The position numbers and the translations under genes were made by a program. DNA of 64,000 bases from Streptomyces sp. NRRL F-6676 (lineage in GTDB: Bacteria; Actinomycetota; Actinomycetes; Streptomycetales; Streptomycetaceae). The notes under the pieces were generated by a model. That model was not told where the DNA came from. It did no database searches and saw only the letters and a list, made by a program, of their open reading frames with translations. Positions 41,983-50,494 of the stretch are shown in pieces (positions within the stretch are counted from its first letter, which is position 1; each line of letters opens with the position of its first letter). The stretch covers positions 1 through 64,000 of the forward strand of contig NZ_JOHS01000037.1 of assembly GCF_000725625.1 (NCBI RefSeq), given 5' to 3'.

Positions 41983-42495
41983 ATGATCCCCGAGTCCCCC
42001 GGGGAGCCCGCGCCCGCGGTTTCGCACGACGACCTGCTCGCCGTACTGCCCCGGCTCACCCGGCTCAGCGCCGCGTTCAGCAAGGGCCGGCTCGTCGAGC
42101 GCGCCGCGGAGGCGGCCGGTCCGTCCCTCGACCGCCCCGCCGTGGGCGTGCTCGTTTCCCTGCGCGCGGCCGGCGAGCCGCTGCGCATCGGGGAGATCGC
42201 CGACCGGATGCAGGTCGTGGGCCCGCACGTCACCCGTCAGGTGCAGCTGCTGGAGAAGCGTCACCTGGTGCGGCGCATCGCCGACCCCCACGACCGCCGC
42301 GCGAGCCTCATCGAGCCGACCGAGGCGGGGGAGGAGGCCGCCAACCGCTATGTGGCCTCCCTGCTCGGCTGGTTCGCCGGGGTCCTCGCCGACTGGCCGG
42401 CCGAGGACCGCGACGACCTCCTCCGCCTCCTCGCCCGCTTCGCCGACGATGTGACGGCCCGGCTGGCGCTGCCCGAAGAAGATCTTGAAGCCTAG
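41983..42495 (+). CDS. MarR-family transcriptional regulator
   Basis: 170 residues with a MarR winged helix: LRIGEIADRMQVVGPHVTRQ, VQLLEKRHLVRRIADPHDRR (the DxRR wing) and AEEDRDDLL-like C-terminal dimer helices. GGAGGTG lies before the ATG at 41983. It is divergent from the monooxygenase and sits beside its own palindromes. The last codon TAG at 42493-42495 lies within CTAG, which also gives the stop codon of the opposing gene. Confidence 0.92.
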   Translation: MIPESPGEPAPAVSHDDLLAVLPRLTRLSAAFSKGRLVERAAEAAGPSLDRPAVGVLVSLRAAGEPLRIGEIADRMQVVGPHVTRQVQLLEKRHLVRRIADPHDRRASLIEPTEAGEEAANRYVASLLGWFAGVLADWPAEDRDDLLRLLARFADDVTARLALPEEDLEA

Positions 42496-43652
42496 ACGAC
42501 CGTGGGCGCCGGCGGCGTCCACCGGTGGCTGCGGGGTACGCCGCCGGAGACGCCGAAGTCCTTCCTGAGCTGTTCGGGAACGGCGTAGTGCATGACCCGG
42601 CCGCGGGTCAGGGAGGACAGTTCGAAGAGCGTGGTGAAGTGGCCGAGCCGGTCCAGGGCCCAGGCGCCCAGCGGCGAGCGGTCCTCGATGCTCTCCACCA
42701 CGCCGAGCAGCGCGGGAGCCGCCTTGACCAGCCGGTCCCAGGAGGTGCGGGGCACCTGGAGCCAGTCGGCGCAGGTGTCACCGATCAGGTACCGGATCAG
42801 GGCGGAGACGACCGGGTCGAACAGCGTGCCCGGCACGACCTCCTCGTACAGGTCGATCAGCTGCCGGGTCAGATGGGCGCCCTCCGCCGACGGACCCATG
42901 TGCCGGACCATGTACAGGTCGAGGAACTCCCGTCCCTCCGCCACGTTCCTGGGCACCGCGTCCTGGTCGACCCCGAGGAGGGCGCCGACCACGCGCCAGG
43001 CGTAGAAGTAGGCCTCCGCGCCCTCGGCGGACATGTGGATGCCCAGCCGGTGCAGACAGTCCAGGACGAGCATGGAGAAGAACATCTGCCCGCCGATCAT
43101 GTCCTCCTGACAGATCGGCACACCGTGCGCCGCCGTGTCCCAGCGGTTCTCGCGCGTGAGGTGGTGGCGGATGGCGGCGTGCAGCAGGCGCACCTTCTGC
43201 GCGGCGGGCAGGAAGCGGCTGCCCGCCTCGAAGGCGTCTGGCTGCATCAGGTAAACGGTGAACTGCCCCGTCTCCGCCATCCGCTTCGACGGGTAGTTCA
43301 GCCCGTGCGTGGCCGACAGCAGCTTCGCCACGTGCGGGACGACGTAGCAGGCGGGCATGGAGGCGAAGGACAGCGCGGTGGAGATGTGCACGTTGTTGTC
43401 GGTGAAGAACAGCCGCGCCTTCTCCATCTCCGTCCAGTCCACCCAGGACGGCGGCGCGGAGGTGGCCCGCAGATACTCGCGGGCCACCTCGGGCAGCCCG
43501 TCCGGCAGCGGAGCGCCCGCGGTGGAGACGTACCGCATCAGGGTGTTGAACTTTCCCACCTCCCCGCGTGCGAACAGGGTGGCCACGACGGTGTCGGCGA
43601 GCTTGTCGCCGGACTCGCGCAGGGCGTCCAGCGACGACTGGCTGTAGGGCAT
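42492..43652 (-). CDS. Oxygenase of the MpaB/DUF2236 (latex-clearing-protein-like) family
   Basis: 386 residues. The family's central region is visible: RLFFTDNNVHISTALSFASM, TGQFTVYLMQPDAF, LHAAIRHHLTREN with paired histidines, and PICQEDMIGGQMFFSMLVLD. Relatives are heme-dependent Lcp rubber oxygenases and the fungal MpaB that cleaves a prenyl side chain. No signal peptide is seen, so it is intracellular or peripheral. It follows a polyprenyl synthase gene on the same strand, so its substrate is probably an isoprenoid chain. It overlaps MarR by four bases at the 3' end. Confidence 0.82.
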   Translation of the reverse strand: MPYSQSSLDALRESGDKLADTVVATLFARGEVGKFNTLMRYVSTAGAPLPDGLPEVAREYLRATSAPPSWVDWTEMEKARLFFTDNNVHISTALSFASMPACYVVPHVAKLLSATHGLNYPSKRMAETGQFTVYLMQPDAFEAGSRFLPAAQKVRLLHAAIRHHLTRENRWDTAAHGVPICQEDMIGGQMFFSMLVLDCLHRLGIHMSAEGAEAYFYAWRVVGALLGVDQDAVPRNVAEGREFLDLYMVRHMGPSAEGAHLTRQLIDLYEEVVPGTLFDPVVSALIRYLIGDTCADWLQVPRTSWDRLVKAAPALLGVVESIEDRSPLGAWALDRLGHFTTLFELSSLTRGRVMHYAVPEQLRKDFGVSGGVPRSHRWTPPAPTVV

Positions 43653-43712
43653 GACAGCGGTCCTTCCTCGGCTGCGGATCCCGCCGCCCGCCGGGCGGGG
43701 GACGGGGAGTGG

Positions 43713-44765
43713 TCAGTGGCGGCGGTCGGTGGCCGAGTGGGCGAGGGCGTGCAGGGCCCGCCGGGCAGGGGCGGGCACGGTGAGTCCGTCCACGACGGCG
43801 GTGGCCTCCCCGACCCGCGCGTCGATCATTTCCTCCACCCGCCGGGGTGCCTGAAGCCGCACCATCAGCTCCCGCACCCGGGCCAGGTCCCCCTCGTCCA
43901 GGTCACGGCGGCCCAGCACCCCGGCCAGCTCGGCGCGTTCACCGGGCGGCGCGGCCCGCCAGGCGTGGGCCAGCAGGGCGGTGGGCCGCTGCCCGCGCAG
44001 GTCGTCCAGGGGTGCCTTGCCGGTGCGCGCCGGGTCGCCGAACAGGCCCAGCAGATCGTCCCGGAGCTGGAACGCCTCGCCCAGCGGCAGCCCGTAGGCG
44101 GAGAACCCGGCACGCAGCTCGGGCGCGGCACCGGCGAGCAGTCCGCCGAGGAGCAGCGGCTGCTCGACCGTGTACTTGGCGGTCTTGTAGCGGATCACCT
44201 TCAGCGAGGTGTCCGGGTCCGGGCGGGCACCGGTGTGCAGGAGTTCCAGACACTCGCCCGCGATCAGCTCACGGGCCAGCTCCCCCCACAGCGTCCGGGC
44301 CCGCGCGAGGTAGGCGGCCGGCAGACCGCAGCCGGCGAACAGCCGCCCCGCCAGCGCCATCAGGTGGTCGCCGACCAGCATGGCCAGGTCGCGCGCGAGG
44401 GCACGGGCGCGCGGCCGTCCGGACACGGCGGAGCGCAGGGCCACCTGGACGGTCGGCAGGCCGTGCCGCAGCGGGCTGTCGTCGATGAGGTCGTCGTGGA
44501 CGGTGGCCGCGGCGTGCACCAGCTCCATCGAGGCGGCCGCCCGCAGCAGGGCGTCACTGTCGGGCTGCCCCGCCGCACGCCAGCCCCAGTAGCAGAACGC
44601 CGCCCGCAGCCGTTTGCCGTGCCCGGCGGCCCGCCCCAACTGCTCGGCCACCGGCCGCAGGGCCTCGTCGATCGCCAGCAGCTGTTCGCCCTCCTCGGCC
44701 AGGAACGCGCTCAGGACGCCGTCGACACGTGCCTGGAACGCCTCCGGCTCCCAGCGGTCAGGCAT
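43713..44765 (-). CDS. Polyprenyl (geranylgeranyl-type) diphosphate synthase
   Basis: 350 residues. First Asp-rich motif in VHDDLIDDSPLRHG (near 92), second in FQLRDDLLGLFGD (near 238), with GKRLRAAFCYWG as the IPP-binding segment and KTAKYTVEQPLLLG. It condenses isopentenyl diphosphate onto allylic primers. Chain length is set by residues before the first motif: SMELVHAAATV has small residues there, giving room for GGPP or longer, but this is inference. The start overlaps the preceding small gene by eight bases. ATG at 44765. Confidence 0.9.
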   Translation of the reverse strand: MPDRWEPEAFQARVDGVLSAFLAEEGEQLLAIDEALRPVAEQLGRAAGHGKRLRAAFCYWGWRAAGQPDSDALLRAAASMELVHAAATVHDDLIDDSPLRHGLPTVQVALRSAVSGRPRARALARDLAMLVGDHLMALAGRLFAGCGLPAAYLARARTLWGELARELIAGECLELLHTGARPDPDTSLKVIRYKTAKYTVEQPLLLGGLLAGAAPELRAGFSAYGLPLGEAFQLRDDLLGLFGDPARTGKAPLDDLRGQRPTALLAHAWRAAPPGERAELAGVLGRRDLDEGDLARVRELMVRLQAPRRVEEMIDARVGEATAVVDGLTVPAPARRALHALAHSATDRRH

Positions 44766-45042
44766 CGCCGCCGGGGGCCTGCCGCCGGGCCAGTACGTGC
44801 TGGGCGAGGACTTCGAGGTGGGCGGGGGGCGCGGTCGCCAGCCGGTCGAGGAGGAGCCGGCCACGTGCCGCCAGATCCTGTTCCGCGTCCCGCGCGAGGT
44901 CGGCGCCGTCGCTGCGGCGCAGCAGCCCCCACACCTTCCCGGCGACCGACCCCGCGGTGCTCACCGCCAGCTCGGCCAGGCCCGCCGCCAGCAGGACGAG
45001 ATGTTCGTCGCGGGGCTGCCGCGGTCGCGCAGTGGGCGTCAT
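44758..45042 (-). CDS. Small protein coupled to polyprenyl synthase gene
   Basis: 94 residues from an ATG at 45042 with GGAGGT upstream. It is helical and Ala/Leu-rich: HLVLLAAGLAELAVSTAGSVAGKVWGLL then a basic/acidic RDAEQDLAARGRLLLDRLA. The first part could be amphipathic or membrane-associating. Its 3' end overlaps the prenyl synthase start, so it leads that operon. No known family is recognised; a partner or membrane tether of the synthase is a guess. Confidence 0.72.
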   Translation of the reverse strand: MTPTARPRQPRDEHLVLLAAGLAELAVSTAGSVAGKVWGLLRRSDGADLARDAEQDLAARGRLLLDRLATAPPAHLEVLAQHVLARRQAPGGDA

Positions 45043-45257
45043 GCCGTTGACCTCCGGGGATCGCGTGCCGGTCCGGGCGCACGCCGGCCCGCGGCGCCAC
45101 CCACCGATCATGGAGCGGCGGCGGGTGCGCACGACTCCCGGTTACCGCAACGAGTGACAGGAGGAACTGGTGTGGGAGCGTCCGCCGGCACGGTGCCGTC
45201 CCGCGGCAGCCCGGTCTAGGGTGTGCGGAAACAAACGCTCGTTGTGCGGGGGCTGAC

Positions 45258-45704
45258 ATGGTTGAGGCGGGGAGCACCCCGGCGGCGTGGCGGGTTCCGC
45301 CGGTGCAGATCGCGGCGCTGATCCTGCTCGCCTGCCCGTGTGCCGCGGTGAACATCTACGGGCACCCCTCGGCCGCACTGCGGCTGCTGACGCTCGCGGC
45401 GGGCGCGGCGGCACTGGTGACGGCCCTGGTGGGCGCGCGGATGTACCTCGTGGTGGACGGCGAGGGGATCGCCGTCCGGTTCGTCGGCCGGGAGCAGTGG
45501 CTGCCGTGGTCGTCGGTCGCGCAGGTCGACGTCGTCACCGGTGTGCGCGGTTCGGAGACCATCCGGGTCAGCCGCGCCGACCGTACGTACGTCGATGTGC
45601 CGCCCTCGCTGCTGCAACCGTCCCGCCCGGTCCGCAAGCCGGTGGCCCGCACGCTCCTGCGTGACGCCGTACGCCGGATCGAGGCGCTGCGCCCCGGGGC
45701 GTGA
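45258..45704 (+). CDS. Membrane protein with PH-like domain
   Basis: 148 residues. Two transmembrane segments (about 17-33 and 41-60) are followed by a strand-rich part: YLVVDGEGIAVRFVGREQWL, PWSSVAQVDVV and TIRVSRADRTYVDVP. This matches the bacterial PH-domain pattern (PF10756-like): strands with the conserved Trp of a PWSSV motif. Function unknown. It is divergent from the prenyl-synthase operon across 215 bases, in which only the ribosome sites stand out. Confidence 0.75.
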   Translation: MVEAGSTPAAWRVPPVQIAALILLACPCAAVNIYGHPSAALRLLTLAAGAAALVTALVGARMYLVVDGEGIAVRFVGREQWLPWSSVAQVDVVTGVRGSETIRVSRADRTYVDVPPSLLQPSRPVRKPVARTLLRDAVRRIEALRPGA

Positions 45705-45869
45705 GCGGTGCCCGGCCTTCCGGAGCGTGCGCACGGCGGCCCGCGCATACCCATGGCGGCCGCTGGATACACTTGCGCACCGCCCGCCTCGCGAAGTCTC
45801 GGCGGTGTGGCGTGGACGTCCTCAGTGGTCACGCCGGGTGGTCGCGGGGACCGGGGATGAGAGGGGACC

Positions 45870-46919
45870 ATGTCCCGTAGTGCGGGCGACAAGGTACCGA
45901 CCATGGTGGACGTCGCGCGGCGCGCCGGCGTCTCGCCGAGCACGGTCTCCTATGCCATGACCGGCAGCCGGCCCATCTCCGAGGCCACGCGCACCCGGAT
46001 CCAGCAGGCGATGGCCGAACTGGGCTACCGGCCCAACGTCTTCGCCCGGGGGCTCAAGAGCAAACGCAGCCACATCATCGCGGTGCTGTTCCCCAAGGAC
46101 GGGCAGGGGATGAACCTCGGCTCGATGGAGTACATCTTCGGCGCCTCCGACCACGCCCAGGACCGCGGATACCACCTGCTGCTGTGGACCTCGGGGGCCG
46201 AGGCGCTCGACGACCTCGCCGGCCTGGCCCAGCAGGGACTGGTGGACGGCGTCCTGCTGATGGAGGTCCGGCTGGAGGACCCCCGTATCGAGGTCCTGCG
46301 GAACTCGGAGCTGACCTTCACCATGCTGGGGCAGAACGCCGACCCCGGTGATCTGGACTACGTCGACACCGACTTCGACCAGTGCGCCCGGCTGGCCGTC
46401 GAGCACCTCGCCGGGCAGGGGCACCGCCATCTCGGCTTCGTGCACCAGGACGCCGCGACGATCGCCTCCGGACGCGGCAACGCCATCCGGCTGCGCGACG
46501 GCATCCTGCGGGCGGCGCGGGACGCGGGCGTCGAACTGACCGCGCTGACCTGCCGGAGCACCCCCGCCGGAGGCCGGCAGGCGTTCGCCGAACTGCTCGC
46601 CGCGCAGCCGCGGACGACCGCGGTGATCGCGTTCAACGAGCAGGCCACGCCCGGCATCATGGCCGCCGCGGTGGGACAGGGCCGCCGTATCCCCGAGGAC
46701 TTCTCCGTGGTGTCCATCGACATGCCGGCCCAGGCCGCCGAGATGACGACGCCGACGATGACCACGGTGGGACCGGGCGCCGCGGCCATGGGCAAGGCGG
46801 CGGCCGAGATGCTGATCCGCCGTATCGAGGGACAGCAGCTCAGCACCCCTTCGCAGATGCTGTTCGACGGTGAGCTGGTGGTCCGGGCGAGCTCCGGACC
46901 GGCTCCCGGGCCGCGCTGA
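45870..46919 (+). CDS. LacI-family transcriptional regulator
   Basis: 349 residues with GAGGGG before the ATG. HTH and hinge: TMVDVARRAGVSPSTVSYAM, TGSRPISEATRTRIQQAM, ELGYRPNVFARGLKSKRS. The type I periplasmic-binding fold follows, with FVHQDAATIASGRGNAIRLR. It probably represses the ABC/GH operon beginning at 47040 in the absence of its sugar. A GAATCG/CGATTC palindrome stands in that promoter. Confidence 0.93.
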   Translation: MSRSAGDKVPTMVDVARRAGVSPSTVSYAMTGSRPISEATRTRIQQAMAELGYRPNVFARGLKSKRSHIIAVLFPKDGQGMNLGSMEYIFGASDHAQDRGYHLLLWTSGAEALDDLAGLAQQGLVDGVLLMEVRLEDPRIEVLRNSELTFTMLGQNADPGDLDYVDTDFDQCARLAVEHLAGQGHRHLGFVHQDAATIASGRGNAIRLRDGILRAARDAGVELTALTCRSTPAGGRQAFAELLAAQPRTTAVIAFNEQATPGIMAAAVGQGRRIPEDFSVVSIDMPAQAAEMTTPTMTTVGPGAAAMGKAAAEMLIRRIEGQQLSTPSQMLFDGELVVRASSGPAPGPR

Positions 46920-46958
46920 TCCGTTATCGACCCGTAATCCGGCCGGATCTTTTCGCCA

Positions 46959-47017
46959 TTGACTCGCCCCAGGGCGCACTTTAACGTGCTCGCAACATCG
47001 TCGAATCGTATCGATTC
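46959..47017 (+). promoter_or_regulatory. Promoter and LacI-type operator of the alpha-1,6-type glycan operon
   Basis: TTGACT (46959-46964) and TAACGT (46982-46987) are 17 bases apart, a good promoter. GAATCG-TAT-CGATTC (47003-47017), a perfect 6-3-6 palindrome, starts about 10 bases past the likely transcription start and ends 22 bases before the SBP ATG. This is a classical repression site for the adjacent LacI gene. Confidence 0.7.
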
Positions 47018-47039
47018 CATGGACGAAGGGGAGCGCCTC

Positions 47040-48326
47040 ATGGGTGCAAGGAGGGTCGCGACCGTCGCGGGCATGCTCAGCGCGGCGCTGGTCCTGGCCG
47101 GCTGCGGCGGTTCGGGCAGTGACGGCGACAGCGCGGCGCAAGGAGTGAAGGCCCGCGGGCCGATCACCTTCGTCACCTACAAGGACAACAGCGGCGTCCT
47201 TCCGTTCATCGCCGATACGTGGAACAAGGCACACCCCGACGAGAAAGTGACCATCAAGCAGCAGAGCGACCAGGCCGACCAGCAGTTGTCCGACCTGGAA
47301 CAGCACTTCCAGGCGAAGGACGCCGGCTACGACGTCGTCACCGTCGACGTGGTGTGGACGGCCGAGTTCGCGGCCCGGGGCTGGATCATCCCGCTCACCG
47401 ACCAGTTCGCCGTGGACACGGGCAAGCTGCTCCCGGCCACCGTCAAGTCGGCGACCTACAACAACAAGCTCTTCGCCGCGCCCTACAACTCGGACGGCGG
47501 GCTGCTCTACTACCGCACCGACCTGGTCTCCAAGGCGCCCACCACCTGGGACGAGCTGATCGACGACTGCGCGGGCAAGACCACCAAGGGCACCATCACC
47601 GGGCCCAAACCCGGCTGCTACGCGGGCCAGTTCGCCAAGTACGAGGGCCTGACGGTGAACGCCGCCGAGGCGATCAACGCCACGGGCGGTTCGATCGTCG
47701 GCAAGGACGGGCGCAGTGCGACGGTCGACTCCCCGGAGTCCGCCAAGGGCCTTGACTTCCTGGTCAACGGCGTCAAGGACGGCTACATCCCGAAGGAGGC
47801 GCTCGGCTTCCAGGAGACCCAGAGCCTCAACGCGTTCGAGTCCGGCCAGCTGATGTTCATGCGCAACTGGCCGTACGCGGTCGCCATCCTCGACGGCAAG
47901 GGATCCAAGGTGGCCGGCAAGTACGGTGTCGCCCCCCTGCCCGGCCCCTCCGGCCACGGCGCGTCCACGCTGGGCGGTCACAACCTCGGCATCAGCGCCT
48001 ACTCCAAGCACAAGGCGACCGCCCTGGACTTCCTGAAGTTCATGGAGTCCGACACGGTCCAGCGCAACAACCTGACCGTGGGCACGCTGGCGCCGGTGGT
48101 CACCTCGATGTACAGCGACCCGAAGCTCACCAAGAAGTTCACCTACCTGCCCGACCTGCTCAAGAGCATCCAGACGGCGGTACCGCGCCCCATCACCCCG
48201 TTCTACCCGGGTGTCACCGAGGCGATCGAGACCAACACCTACGCGGCCCTACAGGGCCGGACGACCACCGAGAAGGCGCTGAAGGACATGCAGGCGGCGA
48301 TCAAGTCCGCCACCGCCGGCGGCTGA
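47040..48326 (+). CDS. ABC transporter sugar-binding lipoprotein
   Basis: 428 residues. A lipoprotein signal with lipobox LAGC (cysteine near 22) anchors it outside the membrane. The rest is an SBP type 1 fold: ITFVTYKDNSGVLPFIAD, YDVVTVDVVWTAEFAARGWI, SDGGLLYYRTDLV and APLPGPSGHGASTLGGHNLG. It delivers oligosaccharide to the two permeases that follow. AGGGGAG lies before the ATG at 47040. No ATPase gene is in the locus, so a shared MsiK-type ATPase elsewhere is expected, as for most Streptomyces sugar importers. Confidence 0.92.
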   Translation: MGARRVATVAGMLSAALVLAGCGGSGSDGDSAAQGVKARGPITFVTYKDNSGVLPFIADTWNKAHPDEKVTIKQQSDQADQQLSDLEQHFQAKDAGYDVVTVDVVWTAEFAARGWIIPLTDQFAVDTGKLLPATVKSATYNNKLFAAPYNSDGGLLYYRTDLVSKAPTTWDELIDDCAGKTTKGTITGPKPGCYAGQFAKYEGLTVNAAEAINATGGSIVGKDGRSATVDSPESAKGLDFLVNGVKDGYIPKEALGFQETQSLNAFESGQLMFMRNWPYAVAILDGKGSKVAGKYGVAPLPGPSGHGASTLGGHNLGISAYSKHKATALDFLKFMESDTVQRNNLTVGTLAPVVTSMYSDPKLTKKFTYLPDLLKSIQTAVPRPITPFYPGVTEAIETNTYAALQGRTTTEKALKDMQAAIKSATAGG

Positions 48327-48432
48327 CCGGCCCGGCGGGGGAGGGGGCCCGCGGACCGCCTCGGCGGCCCCGGCCCGCCTCCCCCTCCGGGTCACGACGT
48401 CGGACGGTGCCTTTACCGCAAGGAGCACAGCC

Positions 48433-49458
48433 ATGACCGTAGCCGGTCACGTGGAACGAAGAGCCGTGGAGAACCCACCGGGCGGCGGCCCGCACCGGAC
48501 CCGGACCCGCCGGGGCGCCACCCGCCCCCGTGAGGCGCGGCGCGCCTACCTGCTGATCGCGCCCGCCCTCCTCCTGCTGGCCCTCATCGTCGGCTACCCC
48601 ATCGTCAAGGCCGTCTACCAGTCGTTCCTGACCGACCCGGGCCTGGACAAGGCCACCGGGATGTTCAACGAGGGCAACAGCTGGTTCGGGCTGCACAACT
48701 ACACGCACTGGCTGCTACAGCAATGCGCCACCGCGGACGGCGGCTACACCTCCTGCCCGAGCGGAGCCCTGGGGTCGCAGTTCTGGAGCTCGGTCGGGGT
48801 CACGGTCGGCTTCACCGTCGTCGCCGTCACGCTGGAGACCGTCATCGGCATGGTGTTCGCGCTGACGATGCACCGGGCGTTTCGCGGCCGGGCCCTGGTC
48901 CGTGTCGCGATCCTCATCCCGTGGGCGATCCCCACCGCGGTCACCTCCAAGCTGTGGCAGGTCATGTTCGACCCGCAGGGCGTCATCAACAAGCTCCTCG
49001 GCACCCACTACGCCTGGACGTCCTCCCTGTGGCCGGCCCGGTCCGCGATCGTCATCGCGGACACCTGGAAGACCACGCCCTTCATCGCCCTGCTCATCCT
49101 GGCCGGCCTCCAGAACATCCCCGCGGAGACCTACGAGGCGGCGAAGATCGACGGGGCGAACGCGTGGCGCAGGTTCACCAGCGTGACCCTGCCGCTGGTG
49201 AAACCGGCGCTCGCCGTCGCCGTCGTCTTCCGCGCCCTGGACACCCTGCGCATGTACGACCTGCCCAAGATCCTGACCGGCGGCTCCAACGGAACGACGA
49301 CGAGCTCGATCCTCGTGGTCAACCAGCTCACCAGAGGCACCAATTCGGCCTCCGCGCTGTCCACGATCACCTTCGTGCTCATCTTCGTCATCGCCTTCGG
49401 ACTGGTCCGCCTGCTCAACGCCAACCTGTTCGGCGCGCAGGCGAAGGCGGTGAGGTGA
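48433..49458 (+). CDS. ABC sugar transporter permease (MalF type)
   Basis: 341 residues with about six transmembrane segments. The EAA loop ETYEAAKIDGANAWRRFTSV near residue 235 couples to the ATPase. A short soluble periplasmic insert (about 55-105, GNSWFGLHNYTHWL) follows the first helix, as in MalF-type proteins. It is 1 base from the next permease (gap at 49459) and part of the LacI-controlled operon. Confidence 0.93.
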   Translation: MTVAGHVERRAVENPPGGGPHRTRTRRGATRPREARRAYLLIAPALLLLALIVGYPIVKAVYQSFLTDPGLDKATGMFNEGNSWFGLHNYTHWLLQQCATADGGYTSCPSGALGSQFWSSVGVTVGFTVVAVTLETVIGMVFALTMHRAFRGRALVRVAILIPWAIPTAVTSKLWQVMFDPQGVINKLLGTHYAWTSSLWPARSAIVIADTWKTTPFIALLILAGLQNIPAETYEAAKIDGANAWRRFTSVTLPLVKPALAVAVVFRALDTLRMYDLPKILTGGSNGTTTSSILVVNQLTRGTNSASALSTITFVLIFVIAFGLVRLLNANLFGAQAKAVR

Positions 49459-49459
49459 G

Positions 49460-50353
49460 ATGACGACCACGACCGCGACCCCCGTCCCGACCGCTCGGGC
49501 GTCCGCCCCGCGGCGAGGCCGGGCCATCAACTGGGGCACCGTCGGAACCGCCGTCACCACGATGATCATCGTCGTGTGGTGCCTGGCGCCGTTCTACTGG
49601 ATGCTCGTGCTCGCCTTCCGCGACAACGAGCACACCTTCGCCACGGACCTGTGGTTCAGCCACGTCACCCTGGACAACTTCCGGTACGCGTTCGACGCGG
49701 AGTACAACCCCTTCGCGCGCTCACTGCTGAACAGCCTCCTCATCGGCGCGGTGGTCACCGCGGTGTCCATGGTGATCGGTGTCTTCGCCGCGTACGCGCT
49801 GGCCCGGCTGTCCTTCCGCGGCAAGGGATTCGTCCTGACGGTGATCCTCGGCGCCTCGATGTTCCCCGGCGTCGCGATCCTGACCCCGCTGTTCCAGCTG
49901 TTCAGCAGCTGGCACTGGCTGGGCACCTACCAGGCGCTGGCCCTGCCGCAGGTCTCCTTCTCGCTGCCGCTGGCCGTCTACACGCTGACCAGCTTCTTCG
50001 CCGAGATGCCGTGGAACCTCGAAGAAGCGGCCCGGGTGGACGGCGCCACCTCCGGGCAGGCGTTCCGGCTGGTCATCCTGCCGCTCGCCGCACCGGCCAT
50101 GTTCACCACGGCGATCCTGGTCTTCCTCGCGTCGTGGAACGAGTATCTGCTCTCCAGTGTGCTGTCCAACGGCTCGACGGCGGTGGCGCCCTCGACGGTG
50201 GCCATCGCCAACTTCACCGCGGGGCCGCACATCGTCCCCTACACCCAGACGATGGCCGCCGGCCTCATCGTGACGGTTCCCCTGATCGTCGTCGTGCTGC
50301 TGCTCCAGCGGCGCATCGTGAGCGGTCTGACCGCGGGCGGCATCAAGGGCTGA
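49460..50353 (+). CDS. ABC sugar transporter permease (MalG type)
   Basis: 297 residues with six transmembrane segments and the EAA loop PWNLEEAARVDGATSGQAFR near 186. It ends with a MalG-type QRRIVSGLTAGGIKG. It partners the preceding MalF-type permease. The 141-base gap after it contains two copies of a 15-base repeat (50395-50409 and 50410-50424) but no gene. Confidence 0.93.
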   Translation: MTTTTATPVPTARASAPRRGRAINWGTVGTAVTTMIIVVWCLAPFYWMLVLAFRDNEHTFATDLWFSHVTLDNFRYAFDAEYNPFARSLLNSLLIGAVVTAVSMVIGVFAAYALARLSFRGKGFVLTVILGASMFPGVAILTPLFQLFSSWHWLGTYQALALPQVSFSLPLAVYTLTSFFAEMPWNLEEAARVDGATSGQAFRLVILPLAAPAMFTTAILVFLASWNEYLLSSVLSNGSTAVAPSTVAIANFTAGPHIVPYTQTMAAGLIVTVPLIVVVLLLQRRIVSGLTAGGIKG

Positions 50354-50494
50354 CCCGCGCTGCCCCCCCGGGAACCTCATCCCCTCCCGGCACACACCAC
50401 CCCCGCACGCACCACCCCCGCACGCACCCCCCATACGGAACGGCCCGCCCCCTCGCGAAGGCCGTTCACCCACAGAAGACAGGGAGCGCAACCC

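Noticed and set aside
40573..42495. Tetracycline-inactivating monooxygenase assignment
   Set aside because: The fold agrees, but substrate cannot be told from these class A hydroxylase motifs alone.
28135..43652. Further TTA (bldA) codons suggested by TTA or TAA words, for example near 29373, 38834, 43251 and 36180
   Set aside because: On checking the frames these words span codon boundaries (for example TAC or ACC codons), so they are not leucine TTA codons.
42492..45042. Classical terpene or carotenoid gene cluster
   Set aside because: No terpene cyclase, phytoene synthase or desaturase is present; only the synthase/oxygenase trio can be supported.
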